Assembly: GCF_900182645.1 (NCBI RefSeq)
Contig: NZ_FXTA01000002.1
Location: 930,001-994,000, forward strand
Reading direction: 5' to 3'
Origin: Flavobacterium resistens
GTDB taxonomy: Bacteria > Bacteroidota > Bacteroidia > Flavobacteriales > Flavobacteriaceae
Length of the DNA: 64,000 bases
Below are positions 8,719-16,721 of this stretch, in pieces. Every line of letters starts with the position of its first letter. Position 1 is the stretch's first letter. The position numbers and the translations under genes are program-made. The notes beneath the pieces are model-generated. The model was not told the origin of the DNA, searched no databases, and saw nothing but the letters and a program-made list of their open reading frames with translations.

Positions 8719-9105
8719 TTAGTTCAATGCAAAAGGAGCACACATTCTAAAAGTAGGAACAATAACTTTGAACGTTTTAGTTGTAGTAAAATTGATCATA
8801 TTAAAATGACCTTTCATAGCGCCATAAGGAGATGACAATAAACAACCAGAGCTGTAAGTGTGGTTTTCACCTGGTTTTAAAACCGGTTTTTTACCAATAA
8901 CGCCTTCACCGTCTACAATATCCAAATCATTTAAAGAATCAAAAATTTCCCAATGACGCGAAGTTAATTGTACAGAGTCTTTACTATGGTTTTCAATCGT
9001 AACTACATAACTAAAAGCAAAATGAATCTTGTAGTTTTTGAAGTAAGTTCCTTCAAAACTAGTTAAAACTGATATTTTTATGCCTCTTGTAATCTGAGAA
9101 ACCAT
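8719..9105 (-). CDS. apaG: ApaG-family protein (DUF525)
   Basis: A 128-residue single-domain protein with the immunoglobulin-like beta-sandwich sequence of ApaG: VLTSFEGTYFKNYKIHFAFSY, ENHSKDSVQLTSRHWEIFDS, VIGKKPVLKPGENHTYSSGC and a C-terminal MKGHFNM. ApaG was linked to Co2+/Mg2+ resistance in enterobacteria, and the domain is also found in F-box proteins; its molecular role is not settled. Length (about 125) is standard. It is monocistronic; on the minus strand a -7 box TAGATTTG (plus 9139-9146) lies about 35 nt upstream of the ATG. Confidence 0.92.
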   Translation of the reverse strand: MVSQITRGIKISVLTSFEGTYFKNYKIHFAFSYVVTIENHSKDSVQLTSRHWEIFDSLNDLDIVDGEGVIGKKPVLKPGENHTYSSGCLLSSPYGAMKGHFNMINFTTTKTFKVIVPTFRMCAPFALN

Positions 9106-9138
9106 ACTAAAGTAGTATATATGTGTACGTTATAGTTG

Positions 9139-9146
9139 CAAATCTA
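9139..9146 (-). promoter_or_regulatory. Predicted -7 element of apaG
   Basis: Minus-strand TAGATTTG (plus CAAATCTA), exact to TAnnTTTG, 34 nt upstream of the apaG ATG. No clear -33 TTG is visible. Confidence 0.45.
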
Positions 9147-9184
9147 CGAAAAAAAATGATTGAAGTGAAAACGTTAACATTGTT

Positions 9185-10444
9185 TTAATTAACGATGTTT
9201 ATTGAGTTTCCGTTTCCTTTTCCGATCACTCTTTGATAACGATCAGAACTTTCTTTGTAATAAACCAAGATGGTATATTCATTTTCAGTCTGATAAAAAT
9301 TTCCATCAACAGCATTTTCATAATCAATATTACCTTTTTTATCTACTGTTCTATATTGATAATTGGTAAAACCTTGTTTGATCATAACGGCTTTTTCAAA
9401 AATTCCTTTATCTGAATTATAATCCATTTTATATTCTGGTGAAAGGCTGTAGTTGTTGAACATTCCGGCAATATAAATGTCTTTGTTTAATTGAAAAGCT
9501 GGCGCCGAAAGACTAAAATAAACCCAGGCATAATCGGCCTCAATTTCCTGTTTAAATCCGTTGATGTTTTTCACAACAAAATTTCCGTTTACATCTTCAT
9601 AAACCGTATAAATTTGATTGCCTCTTGCGTGATTGGTGTATAAATAGGAGCTGTAAACATCATTGTTAGAACCCATCCTGGCAACATTATTACTGGCAGC
9701 GCGAATGTCTTTATTCTCAAAATATAAAAATTCATTTCCACCCCAAAATTGTGTTTCTTTATCATATTTGTATACCATTTGATTTCCAATGGTATATTGT
9801 GGCGGAACATTTTTAATACTAGTTTTAAAATCTCCGTTTTGCAACAAAAGTACTTTTATGTTTTGCAAAGGTGTTTGAAAAACAATATCATTTGATAATA
9901 TCGTAAATTCAAGATTTTGCTTAAAGTCAATATTGCTGAGATTTCTTGTTCGTTTTACTAAACAGGCAACTGTTGAATGATTTTCGTATAAAACAAACTT
10001 TCTGGAAAAAACAACTTCCCGGTCTTCATTGAGAATTTTCAGCATATAATTACCTGAAATTCTAAGCTGAGTTGTAAATTGATTCGGAAAAGTTAACGTA
10101 TAATGCGAATAGCCTTGAAGTGTATTGAAAGAATTTGAATAATCAGTAATTCTTTGATTGTCAAAACCTCGAACATAATCTGTTTTTGGAATATCACTCG
10201 GAATCCAATTGTAATCACAATGCACCACTTCAAAATAATAATTCGCTTCGTTGCCAAATAAATCATCAAACTGAAATGAAAATACAGATCCTAATTCAAA
10301 TATCGGAACAACATTGGTATCATTTTGAACAAACGAGGCCGTTTTTATATTATAAGGAGGATCTATTTCATTTTGTACTTCCTGGGCTTTCGCCGAAGTA
10401 AAAATAAAGAGCAACAGTAGGCTTTGAAATAAAAATTTTGGCAT
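9185..10444 (-). CDS. Type IX secretion system plug protein (DUF5103 family)
   Basis: A 419-residue exported protein with signal peptide MPKFLFQSLLLLFIFTSAKA followed by a beta-rich body of the DUF5103 family. Family-like segments are FELGSVFSFQFDDLFGNEANY, YYFEVVHCDYNWIPSDI, YVRGFDNQRITDYSNSFN and PAFQLNKDIYIAGMFNNYS. In Flavobacterium johnsoniae the Plug protein of this family seals the periplasmic end of the SprA translocon of the type IX secretion system; that role is inferred by family. The frame is open upstream to 10522, but the internal ATG at 10444 is chosen because it places the signal peptide at the N-terminus. It lies 82 nt behind the SNF2 gene on the same strand. Confidence 0.87.
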   Translation of the reverse strand: MPKFLFQSLLLLFIFTSAKAQEVQNEIDPPYNIKTASFVQNDTNVVPIFELGSVFSFQFDDLFGNEANYYFEVVHCDYNWIPSDIPKTDYVRGFDNQRITDYSNSFNTLQGYSHYTLTFPNQFTTQLRISGNYMLKILNEDREVVFSRKFVLYENHSTVACLVKRTRNLSNIDFKQNLEFTILSNDIVFQTPLQNIKVLLLQNGDFKTSIKNVPPQYTIGNQMVYKYDKETQFWGGNEFLYFENKDIRAASNNVARMGSNNDVYSSYLYTNHARGNQIYTVYEDVNGNFVVKNINGFKQEIEADYAWVYFSLSAPAFQLNKDIYIAGMFNNYSLSPEYKMDYNSDKGIFEKAVMIKQGFTNYQYRTVDKKGNIDYENAVDGNFYQTENEYTILVYYKESSDRYQRVIGKGNGNSINIVN

Positions 10445-10526
10445 CGTATTACGTTGTAAGATTGTAAATATAAGAATTTTATTAAACGTAATAAGATGCC
10501 AATTTATTGGTTTTCGAAACAATTCA

Positions 10527-13430
10527 TTATGAACCCAAAATATATTCTAAATTGCCTTCAATTTCATCATTAATATAACTTTCTTCTAAAAGAGAATCAG
10601 ATAATAGTTTTTTATTTTCCTGTAGTTTAATGATTTTTTCTTCGACTGTATTTTTCGAAATAAAACGAATTACATTGACTTTATTCATTTGCCCGATTCT
10701 GTGCGCTCGTCCAATACCTTGTTTTTCGGCAAAAGGATTCCACCAAGGATCTAAAAATAAAACATACGAAGCTTTGGTAATATTTAATCCAACGCCTCCC
10801 GCTTTTAGCGAAATAAAAAACAACAATGGATTTTCTTTTTCCTGAAAACGTTTTACTTCTTGTTCTCTTTTGCTTGCTGGAGTTTCTCCTGTAATTTCAC
10901 AAAATTCTATTTTATGTTCTTTGCACCAATCGGTATAAAAACTCAAATTCGTAACAAACGAACTGAAGATGATTACTTTTTGTTTCGCTTTGACTAAATT
11001 TTCAAGATAATTGGTAACAGCAATATATTTTCCTGAATCAATTTCAGATTCTTGATCGACCATTTTTGGATGATTGCTCAGTTGTCTTAACTTCATCAAA
11101 GTATTGATGATACTAATTTTATCTGGACTTGAGTCTGTTTTAAGCAAGAAATTACGAGCTTTTGATTTTTCTTTCTCGTATAATTTTTCCTGTTCAGGAT
11201 CCATATCACAATAGTAAATCTGCTCTGTCAATTCTGGTAAATCTTTTAAAACCTGTTCTTTCGTTCTTCTTAAAATGTAAGGAGCGATGAGGTTTTTTAA
11301 TTCGCTTAAAACTTCTTCATTCTGTTTTTTCTCAATCGGATTTTTGAAATTTTCCATGAAAAAAGCATAACTACCCAAAATATCCGGATTAATAAACTGC
11401 ATTTGTGACCATAAATCGTCAAGCGAATTTTCGATCGGCGTACCACTTAACGCAATTTTGTGCCCAGTACTGATTTTGTTAATAGCTTTAAAAATCTTAG
11501 AATTTTTGTTTTTAATGTATTGACTTTCGTCCAAAATCAAATAACGGAAATCGTATTTTTCTAAAATAGAAATATCACGATGAACAATACTATAACTTGT
11601 GAAAATTAAGTCCGTTGAATTTATTCTGCTCGCCAATAATTTTCGGTCATTGCCAACATATTGCATTTTAGAAAAGTGCGGTGTGAATTTTCCAGCTTCA
11701 TTAAACCAGTTAAAAACCAACGAAGAAGGAAGAACAATTAAAGCTTTAAGTGGTTCTCTCTCAATCGTAGTTTCATTGGCAAACAAATCAAAATTGGTGG
11801 TTTTGGTTGTAAAACCTAATTGTTCCTGTACGGAAACCAAAACAGACAATGTCTGTAATGTTTTCCCAAGTCCCATATCATCAGCGAGACACGCACCCAT
11901 ATTGGAATTAAAATGCTTCAAAAGCCATTTTACACCATCGATTTGATAAGGTCTTAAAGTGGCTTTTATTAAATCTGAAGCCGTAAATTCGGCTTGATAA
12001 ATTTGGTCTAAATCATTGTCAATTTCTGAAATTCCGTCCAGAGCCGTGAAATTGCTCTTACGCAAAAGGATTGCTCCGTTTTCTGTTTTGGCCAATTTTG
12101 CCAAAGAACCATATTTGCTGAACCATTCTAACGGAATCAAAAAATAGTTTCCATCAGGCAATTGGAAAAGTCTTTCTTTGCTTTTTATATTCGGAATAAT
12201 TTCACTGAAATTGATTTTATAATTACCAATTGTAATAATGATTTTGATGTCGAACCAATCTGCTTTTGTTTCTTTTGCAATCGAAATTGTATTGCTTTCT
12301 GTAATGATTTCTTTGCTTTCAAGTTTTAAATTTTGAATGGTAAAACCTAAGCTTTCCAGTTTTTCCTTATTATCAATAATGAGTTGAATATTAAGATAAG
12401 GATCAGAAGTTTCAACATCCGATTTCAATCCGAATAACTCATTTTTAATTTTTTCTAAACCAATTTCGAGTAACTTATCGGTATATGAATTTTCATCTGA
12501 GCTTCGTTTAAATTGAATTATTCTCGGCTCATTTGCTACGCTGAAATCAACAAAAGAATGTGTTTTTTTAGTTTTGCTTCCGTCAAAAACATATCCGTTA
12601 TAATCAAAATAAACATTGAGATAATAACAGTTTTTAAAGAAATCAAAAACAGGCTGAATCGTGTAGGAAACGATTTGATCGCGAAGCTCAATTTCAAAAC
12701 CATTGGCATCAATGTCGATTTTTTTAGCAATTTCCGGAATGAAATTCTTAAAATAATCATCAACCAATTTTGAAGGAATTTCAATTGATTTTTTCTTTAA
12801 AAATGGAGTCAGTTTTTTAGCATTTAATTCTTTTAACTGCCCTAGCTTTTTATCAATAATTAGCCAGCCTGGTTCATCTAAAAGGATGTCAACACTTTTA
12901 TTCATTGGTAAAAAAGTATTTTCATTTTCTTTTAATGAAAGAGTGTATGTGATGCCTTCAGCATGTTTGTCGAATTGAATTTGAGGCTCAAAATCTAGAG
13001 GTTCTATGCTAACTCTTGAACGATAAAAATCTTTTTCTGGTCCTAAATTAATGGATAAAGGAAATTGCTCCTTTACAATTAGATCGTAAAACGGACTTAA
13101 ATTGATTTTTAAATGCTGGCGAATGGCGAAATCAATTTTGGAATCTTTCTGCAAATCGGCAATGGTTTTCGCTGATTTGATTTTTGCACCGAATTTTTTG
13201 AATATAAATTCAGGTTTTAAAGATTCGCAAATATTGAGAATTCTTTTTGAATTAGGATCTAAATTTTCGAAATCAATTCCGAAACTTTCAATTATAGTTT
13301 TTGTTGCTTTTTTGTTCAGATATTTGATTTCGCTGGTATTTTCAACAATATACGCAGTTGGGATATAAGCATTCAGATTTTTTTCAAAACTGATGTCAAA
13401 ACAGAACTGAAATGATTTTGTAGGTTCCAA
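10527..13430 (-). CDS. SNF2-family DEAD/DEAH-box helicase
   Basis: A 967-residue protein. The N-terminal 470 residues are not recognised and probably form an accessory domain. The C-terminal half is a Swi2/Snf2 ATPase: Walker A in ADDMGLGKTLQTL (about 515-525), Walker B/DExx box LILDESQYIKN (about 630-640), motif III ALSGTPIENSLDDLWSQ, motif V SLKAGGVGLNITKASYV and motif VI GRAHRIGQ (about 905-912). Bacterial SNF2 proteins translocate on double-stranded DNA and remodel protein-nucleic acid complexes; RapA is one example. Substrate is unknown. No nuclease or methyltransferase partner is adjacent, so this looks like the common stand-alone form in Bacteroidota rather than a defence island. The T9SS plug gene follows after 82 nt. 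Confidence 0.9.
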   Translation of the reverse strand: MEPTKSFQFCFDISFEKNLNAYIPTAYIVENTSEIKYLNKKATKTIIESFGIDFENLDPNSKRILNICESLKPEFIFKKFGAKIKSAKTIADLQKDSKIDFAIRQHLKINLSPFYDLIVKEQFPLSINLGPEKDFYRSRVSIEPLDFEPQIQFDKHAEGITYTLSLKENENTFLPMNKSVDILLDEPGWLIIDKKLGQLKELNAKKLTPFLKKKSIEIPSKLVDDYFKNFIPEIAKKIDIDANGFEIELRDQIVSYTIQPVFDFFKNCYYLNVYFDYNGYVFDGSKTKKTHSFVDFSVANEPRIIQFKRSSDENSYTDKLLEIGLEKIKNELFGLKSDVETSDPYLNIQLIIDNKEKLESLGFTIQNLKLESKEIITESNTISIAKETKADWFDIKIIITIGNYKINFSEIIPNIKSKERLFQLPDGNYFLIPLEWFSKYGSLAKLAKTENGAILLRKSNFTALDGISEIDNDLDQIYQAEFTASDLIKATLRPYQIDGVKWLLKHFNSNMGACLADDMGLGKTLQTLSVLVSVQEQLGFTTKTTNFDLFANETTIEREPLKALIVLPSSLVFNWFNEAGKFTPHFSKMQYVGNDRKLLASRINSTDLIFTSYSIVHRDISILEKYDFRYLILDESQYIKNKNSKIFKAINKISTGHKIALSGTPIENSLDDLWSQMQFINPDILGSYAFFMENFKNPIEKKQNEEVLSELKNLIAPYILRRTKEQVLKDLPELTEQIYYCDMDPEQEKLYEKEKSKARNFLLKTDSSPDKISIINTLMKLRQLSNHPKMVDQESEIDSGKYIAVTNYLENLVKAKQKVIIFSSFVTNLSFYTDWCKEHKIEFCEITGETPASKREQEVKRFQEKENPLLFFISLKAGGVGLNITKASYVLFLDPWWNPFAEKQGIGRAHRIGQMNKVNVIRFISKNTVEEKIIKLQENKKLLSDSLLEESYINDEIEGNLEYILGS

Positions 13431-13480
13431 GGTTTAGGGATTTGGTTAGGCTTGTATTTTGGGAATTGGGCTAAAAAAAT

Positions 13481-13518
13481 AAAGAGTTTTCAAAATATCA
13501 ATAATTTGAAAACTCTTT
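13481..13518 (-). terminator. Rho-independent terminator of the map-methyltransferase unit
   Basis: A 14-bp perfect stem, AAAGAGTTTTCAAA (13481-13494) with TTTGAAAACTCTTT (13505-13518). On the minus strand it is followed by a T-rich tract (ATTTTTTTAG). Confidence 0.85.
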
Positions 13519-13544
13519 ATAAATGAACTTATATGGTGAAAAAA

Positions 13545-14318
13545 TTAGTTTTCCTGTTTAAAGCAAAGCGGAATAATTTCGCCTTTTGCCAAACAGTATT
13601 TCTCAACTAATTCTGGTGCAATTTTGTTAGTATAATCTTCTTCAATTACAATAAAGCCAATACTTCTTAATTTATCGAAATAATCGCGTCCGTAAACACG
13701 AACGTGGTCATATTGTCCGAAGATTTTAGCACGCTCTTTTTGATCTGTAATCGAGTCATCTGCAAAAGTAACTTCGCGTGATAAATCTTGTGGGATCTGT
13801 AAAATCGCCATTCCGCCTGGTTTTAAAACACGATATAATTCCTGCATCGCTTTTGTGTCGTCTGGAATATGCTCTAAAACATGATTACATAAAATAACGT
13901 CATATTCATTGTCTTTGAAAGGCAAATTACAGATATCTGCTTTTACATCTGCCAAAGGCGAAAGTAAATCGGTTGTAGTGTAATCTAAGTTTTTCTGCTT
14001 GCGGAATCTTTTGTAAAAAGCTTGTTCCGGAGCAAAATGCAATACTTTTTTAGGTGCTGTAAAAAAATCAGTCTGATCGTTTAAATACAACCAAAGCAAA
14101 CGGTGTCTCTCTAAAGAAAGCGTGCTTGGTGAAAGCACATTATTACGTTGTTTTCCGTATCCGTAAGGCAGAAAAGATCTAAAACTTTTTCCGTCGATAG
14201 GGTCAGTATATTTACTTCCTTTTAAAGATAATGCTAAAATTGGACGCGCCACATAACTCAAACGAATTAATAATGGACGCGGGATTGTATTAAGTACAAG
14301 TTTAAATAATTTTTTCAC
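13545..14318 (-). CDS. Class I SAM-dependent methyltransferase (Methyltransf_11)
   Basis: A 257-residue methyltransferase. The SAM-binding region is KVLHFAPEQAFYKRFR, followed by DYTTTDLLSPLADVKADICNLPF-like text, the motif VILCNHVLEHIPDD (about 143-156) and the post-II segment LKPGGMAILQIPQDLS. Motif I is atypical: LHFAPE in place of the usual glycine-rich loop, a form seen in a Bacteroidota subgroup of this family. The substrate cannot be deduced; a short hydrophobic N-terminus (FKLVLNTIPRPLLIRL) may touch the membrane. It starts 24 nt after the map stop codon and is probably co-transcribed with map. Confidence 0.82.
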   Translation of the reverse strand: MKKLFKLVLNTIPRPLLIRLSYVARPILALSLKGSKYTDPIDGKSFRSFLPYGYGKQRNNVLSPSTLSLERHRLLWLYLNDQTDFFTAPKKVLHFAPEQAFYKRFRKQKNLDYTTTDLLSPLADVKADICNLPFKDNEYDVILCNHVLEHIPDDTKAMQELYRVLKPGGMAILQIPQDLSREVTFADDSITDQKERAKIFGQYDHVRVYGRDYFDKLRSIGFIVIEEDYTNKIAPELVEKYCLAKGEIIPLCFKQEN

Positions 14319-14342
14319 AAGAATAGATTCGGGTTGTTTTTG

Positions 14343-15161
14343 TTATAGAACCAATGGGACTTTTCTAAATTCATCTTCTTCATTACTTTCGATTCCTAAA
14401 GCTTTGTAGATGTATTGAAAAGTCGATAATAATTCTGGTTTTCCATCAACTAAGGCAACGTCATGCTCAAAATGCGCACTAGGTTTTCCGTCAGCAGTTA
14501 AGATTGTCCAGCCGTCTTTAAGTTGTTTAATGTTTTTGGTTCCCATGTTGATCATTGGCTCAATTGCTACAACCATTCCTTCAACAAAAAGCTTTCCACG
14601 TCCACGTTTTCCGTAGTTTGGCATTTCCGGTTCTTCGTGCATTTTTTGCCCAACACCATGTCCAACCAATTCACGAACAACTCCGTAACCGTGAGCTTCA
14701 GTATATTTTTGAATCGCATTTCCAACATCTTCAACGCGATTTCCTGCTTTAAATTCTCTAATTCCAACGTAAAGAGATTCTTTAGTTACCTGAAGAAGTC
14801 TTTTAACTTCAGGAGCAACTTCTCCGATTTCAAAACTGTATGCGTGATCGCCGTGATATCCATTTTTGAAAGCACCGCAATCCACAGAAATAACATCACC
14901 GCTTTTTAGAGGTGTATTGTTAGGAATACCGTGAACTACCTGAGCATTTGGACTCATGCAAAGCGAATTCGGGAAATCGTACAATCCAAGGAAACTTGGA
15001 ACTGCACCGTGATCACGAATAAATTCTTCGGCTAATTTGTCAAGATATAATGTAGTAACTCCTTCTTTAATTTCAGAAGCAATCATTCCTAATGTTTTAG
15101 ATACGATCAAAGCACTTTCGCGCATTAATTCGATTTCCTCTCTAGTTTTTTGGATAATCAT
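14343..15161 (-). CDS. map: Type I methionine aminopeptidase
   Basis: A 272-residue metalloprotease that removes the initiator methionine from nascent proteins. Metal ligands are visible in the usual order: Asp in VISVDCGAFKNGYHGDHAY (two aspartates), His in ELVGHGVGQKMHEEPEMPN, Glu in VVAIEPMINMG and the last Glu in SAHFEHDVAL. Length fits type Ib without an N-terminal SH3 extension. An upstream TTG at 15185 keeps the frame open, but that TTG forms the end of a perfect -7 box (TACTTTTG), so ATG 15161 is taken as the start. The class I methyltransferase follows in the same unit. Confidence 0.95.
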   Translation of the reverse strand: MIIQKTREEIELMRESALIVSKTLGMIASEIKEGVTTLYLDKLAEEFIRDHGAVPSFLGLYDFPNSLCMSPNAQVVHGIPNNTPLKSGDVISVDCGAFKNGYHGDHAYSFEIGEVAPEVKRLLQVTKESLYVGIREFKAGNRVEDVGNAIQKYTEAHGYGVVRELVGHGVGQKMHEEPEMPNYGKRGRGKLFVEGMVVAIEPMINMGTKNIKQLKDGWTILTADGKPSAHFEHDVALVDGKPELLSTFQYIYKALGIESNEEDEFRKVPLVL

Positions 15162-15182
15162 ATTTTTCCCATTTTCAGTTCG

Positions 15183-15190
15183 CAAAAGTA
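15183..15190 (-). promoter_or_regulatory. Predicted -7 element of map
   Basis: Minus-strand TACTTTTG (plus CAAAAGTA). It lies 21 nt upstream of the ATG at 15161 and argues against the alternative TTG start at 15185, which it contains. Confidence 0.55.
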
Positions 15191-15212
15191 CAATTTTTAA
15201 TTAAAATTTTTC

Positions 15213-15309
15213 GCCACGAATTCACGAATTATCTCAAAACAAAATTTTTAAAAAACATATTACACAAATCAATTAATTAATTTTTAAAAGAAATTTGTGA
15301 ATTCGTGGC
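15213..15309. repeat. Inverted repeat GCCACGAATTCACGAATT with 61-bp spacer
   Basis: GCCACGAATTCACGAATT at 15213-15230 is matched in inverted form by AATTTGTGAATTCGTGGC at 15292-15309 (17 of 18 positions). The spacer is AT-rich and non-coding. The arms also contain an internal direct repeat (CACGAATT twice). It lies between the divergent map and DUF445 genes and looks like a dispersed intergenic repeat; copy number elsewhere cannot be seen here. Confidence 0.7.
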
Positions 15310-15378
15310 TGTCTAAAGTATAAGAACAAGCAATTATCTCAGAAAAAAGCCATAAATTAGTAGTAAAATGTCAAAATC

Positions 15379-16632
15379 ATGGAAATTTCGACGGATCAGG
15401 ATATAGAAAAAGTAAAAGCATTAAAAAAAATGAAAGCAACAGCTTTGTCGCTTTTAGGTTTTGCTGTGCTTCTTTTTATAATTGCTATTTATTTTAAAAT
15501 TCCGATGTTGCAGGCTTTTAGTGAAGCAGCAATGGTTGGTGGAATTGCCGATTGGTTTGCTGTTGTAGCGCTTTTTCGTCATCCGATGGGAATTCCGATT
15601 TGGCATACCGCTATTATTCCGACCAAGAAAAATGAAATTGGAGAGAATTTGGGAAATTTTGTTTCGGAAGAATTTCTGAATCGGGAAAAATTAGAAATAA
15701 AACTTGACGAATTCAATTTTGCAACCAAAGCTTCAGATTGGCTTTCGCAGGAAGAAAACGCCAATAAAATTGCCAATGTAGTTTCGGTAAATATTATTCC
15801 GGGGATTTTAAAAGCTATTAAAGATGAAGATATAAAGCGGTTTATTCAGGTTCAGTTTAAGGAAAAACTAGAGGGAATAAACTTTGGAGATTGGGTCGCA
15901 TTGGCATTAGAGCCTTTACAAAAAGGAAATGTGAAAGATCAGTTACTGACCAATCTTTTAGAAGTTATGAGTTCAGAACTGACAAACAATAAAGATTTAA
16001 TTCGGAAAAAAGTAAAAGCGTCAACACCGCTTTTGAGTTTTGGCCTCGCCGATAAAAGTATTACAGAAGGTGTTTTTAATGGTTTGCAGGATTTTCTAAA
16101 TGAGGCGAAAAATCCTGGTAGCGCAGTAAGAGTTAAAATCGACGAATATGTTTTTGATTTTCTGGAAAAAATTAAAAACTCCGAAGAAATGCGAATTAAA
16201 ATCAACAATATGATTTTAAGTTTTGTCGGAAAAAAAGAGGTTCAGGATTATATCAACGGAATTTGGGACGAAATAAAATTATCTATTACAAATGACTTGG
16301 AAAAAGGAGACGATTCGTCAATAAAAAACAGTATTTCAAACTTAATTCAGACTTTCGGAAACGGAATTAAAGAAGATGCAATTATGATTGACAAAATCAA
16401 TAATTTCATTAAAGATGATATGCTTTCGGTTCTTTTAAACAATAAAAAAGTAATTGGAGATTTAATTTCATCAACCGTAAAAAGCTGGGACGGAAAAGAA
16501 GTTTCTGAAAAATTGGAATTAGAAATCGGCAAGGATCTTCAATATATCAGAATCAATGGAACTTTGGTTGGAGGAGTTATTGGGCTGGTGATTTATGGAG
16601 TTGAACAGATTTATCATTATTTTATAATGTGA
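15379..16632 (+). CDS. DUF445 family membrane-anchored protein (YjiN-like)
   Basis: A 417-residue protein of the DUF445 family. A transmembrane helix at about 18-38 is followed by the family signature AFSEAAMVGGIADWFAVVALF and HPMGIPIWHTAIIPTKKNEIGENLG. A long helical soluble region then leads to a C-terminal hydrophobic segment LVGGVIGLVIYGVEQIYHY that anchors the other end. Biochemical function is not established for the family. It is a single-gene unit divergent from map; a bidirectional terminator separates it from gpmI. Confidence 0.88.
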   Translation: MEISTDQDIEKVKALKKMKATALSLLGFAVLLFIIAIYFKIPMLQAFSEAAMVGGIADWFAVVALFRHPMGIPIWHTAIIPTKKNEIGENLGNFVSEEFLNREKLEIKLDEFNFATKASDWLSQEENANKIANVVSVNIIPGILKAIKDEDIKRFIQVQFKEKLEGINFGDWVALALEPLQKGNVKDQLLTNLLEVMSSELTNNKDLIRKKVKASTPLLSFGLADKSITEGVFNGLQDFLNEAKNPGSAVRVKIDEYVFDFLEKIKNSEEMRIKINNMILSFVGKKEVQDYINGIWDEIKLSITNDLEKGDDSSIKNSISNLIQTFGNGIKEDAIMIDKINNFIKDDMLSVLLNNKKVIGDLISSTVKSWDGKEVSEKLELEIGKDLQYIRINGTLVGGVIGLVIYGVEQIYHYFIM

Positions 16633-16668
16633 TTTCTCGTTCCTCGAAATGACAAAACTAACGTAAAT

Positions 16669-16703
16669 AAAAAGAGGCTAATTTTTAAATTAGCCTCTTT
16701 TTT
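16669..16703. terminator. Bidirectional terminator between DUF445 and gpmI
   Basis: Stem AAAAAGAGGCTAATTT (16669-16684) pairs with AAATTAGCCTCTTTTT (16687-16702), giving a 2-nt apical loop in the full pairing, with T runs on both strands. Confidence 0.88.
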
Positions 16704-16721
16704 ATAAATAAAAGTGTTTTT

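Noticed and set aside
11599..11946. 115-codon ORF inside the SNF2 gene
   Set aside because: Antisense frame overlapping the ATP-binding motifs of the helicase; no independent evidence.
10527..14318. SNF2 helicase beside a methyltransferase considered as a DISARM- or restriction-like defence locus
   Set aside because: The methyltransferase is co-transcribed with map, is a small-molecule/protein type rather than a DNA methylase, and no nuclease is present.
14523..14909. 128-codon plus-strand ORF inside map
   Set aside because: Antisense to a fully supported methionine aminopeptidase; the composition is Phe/Ser/Asn-rich as expected for a complement of a real gene.
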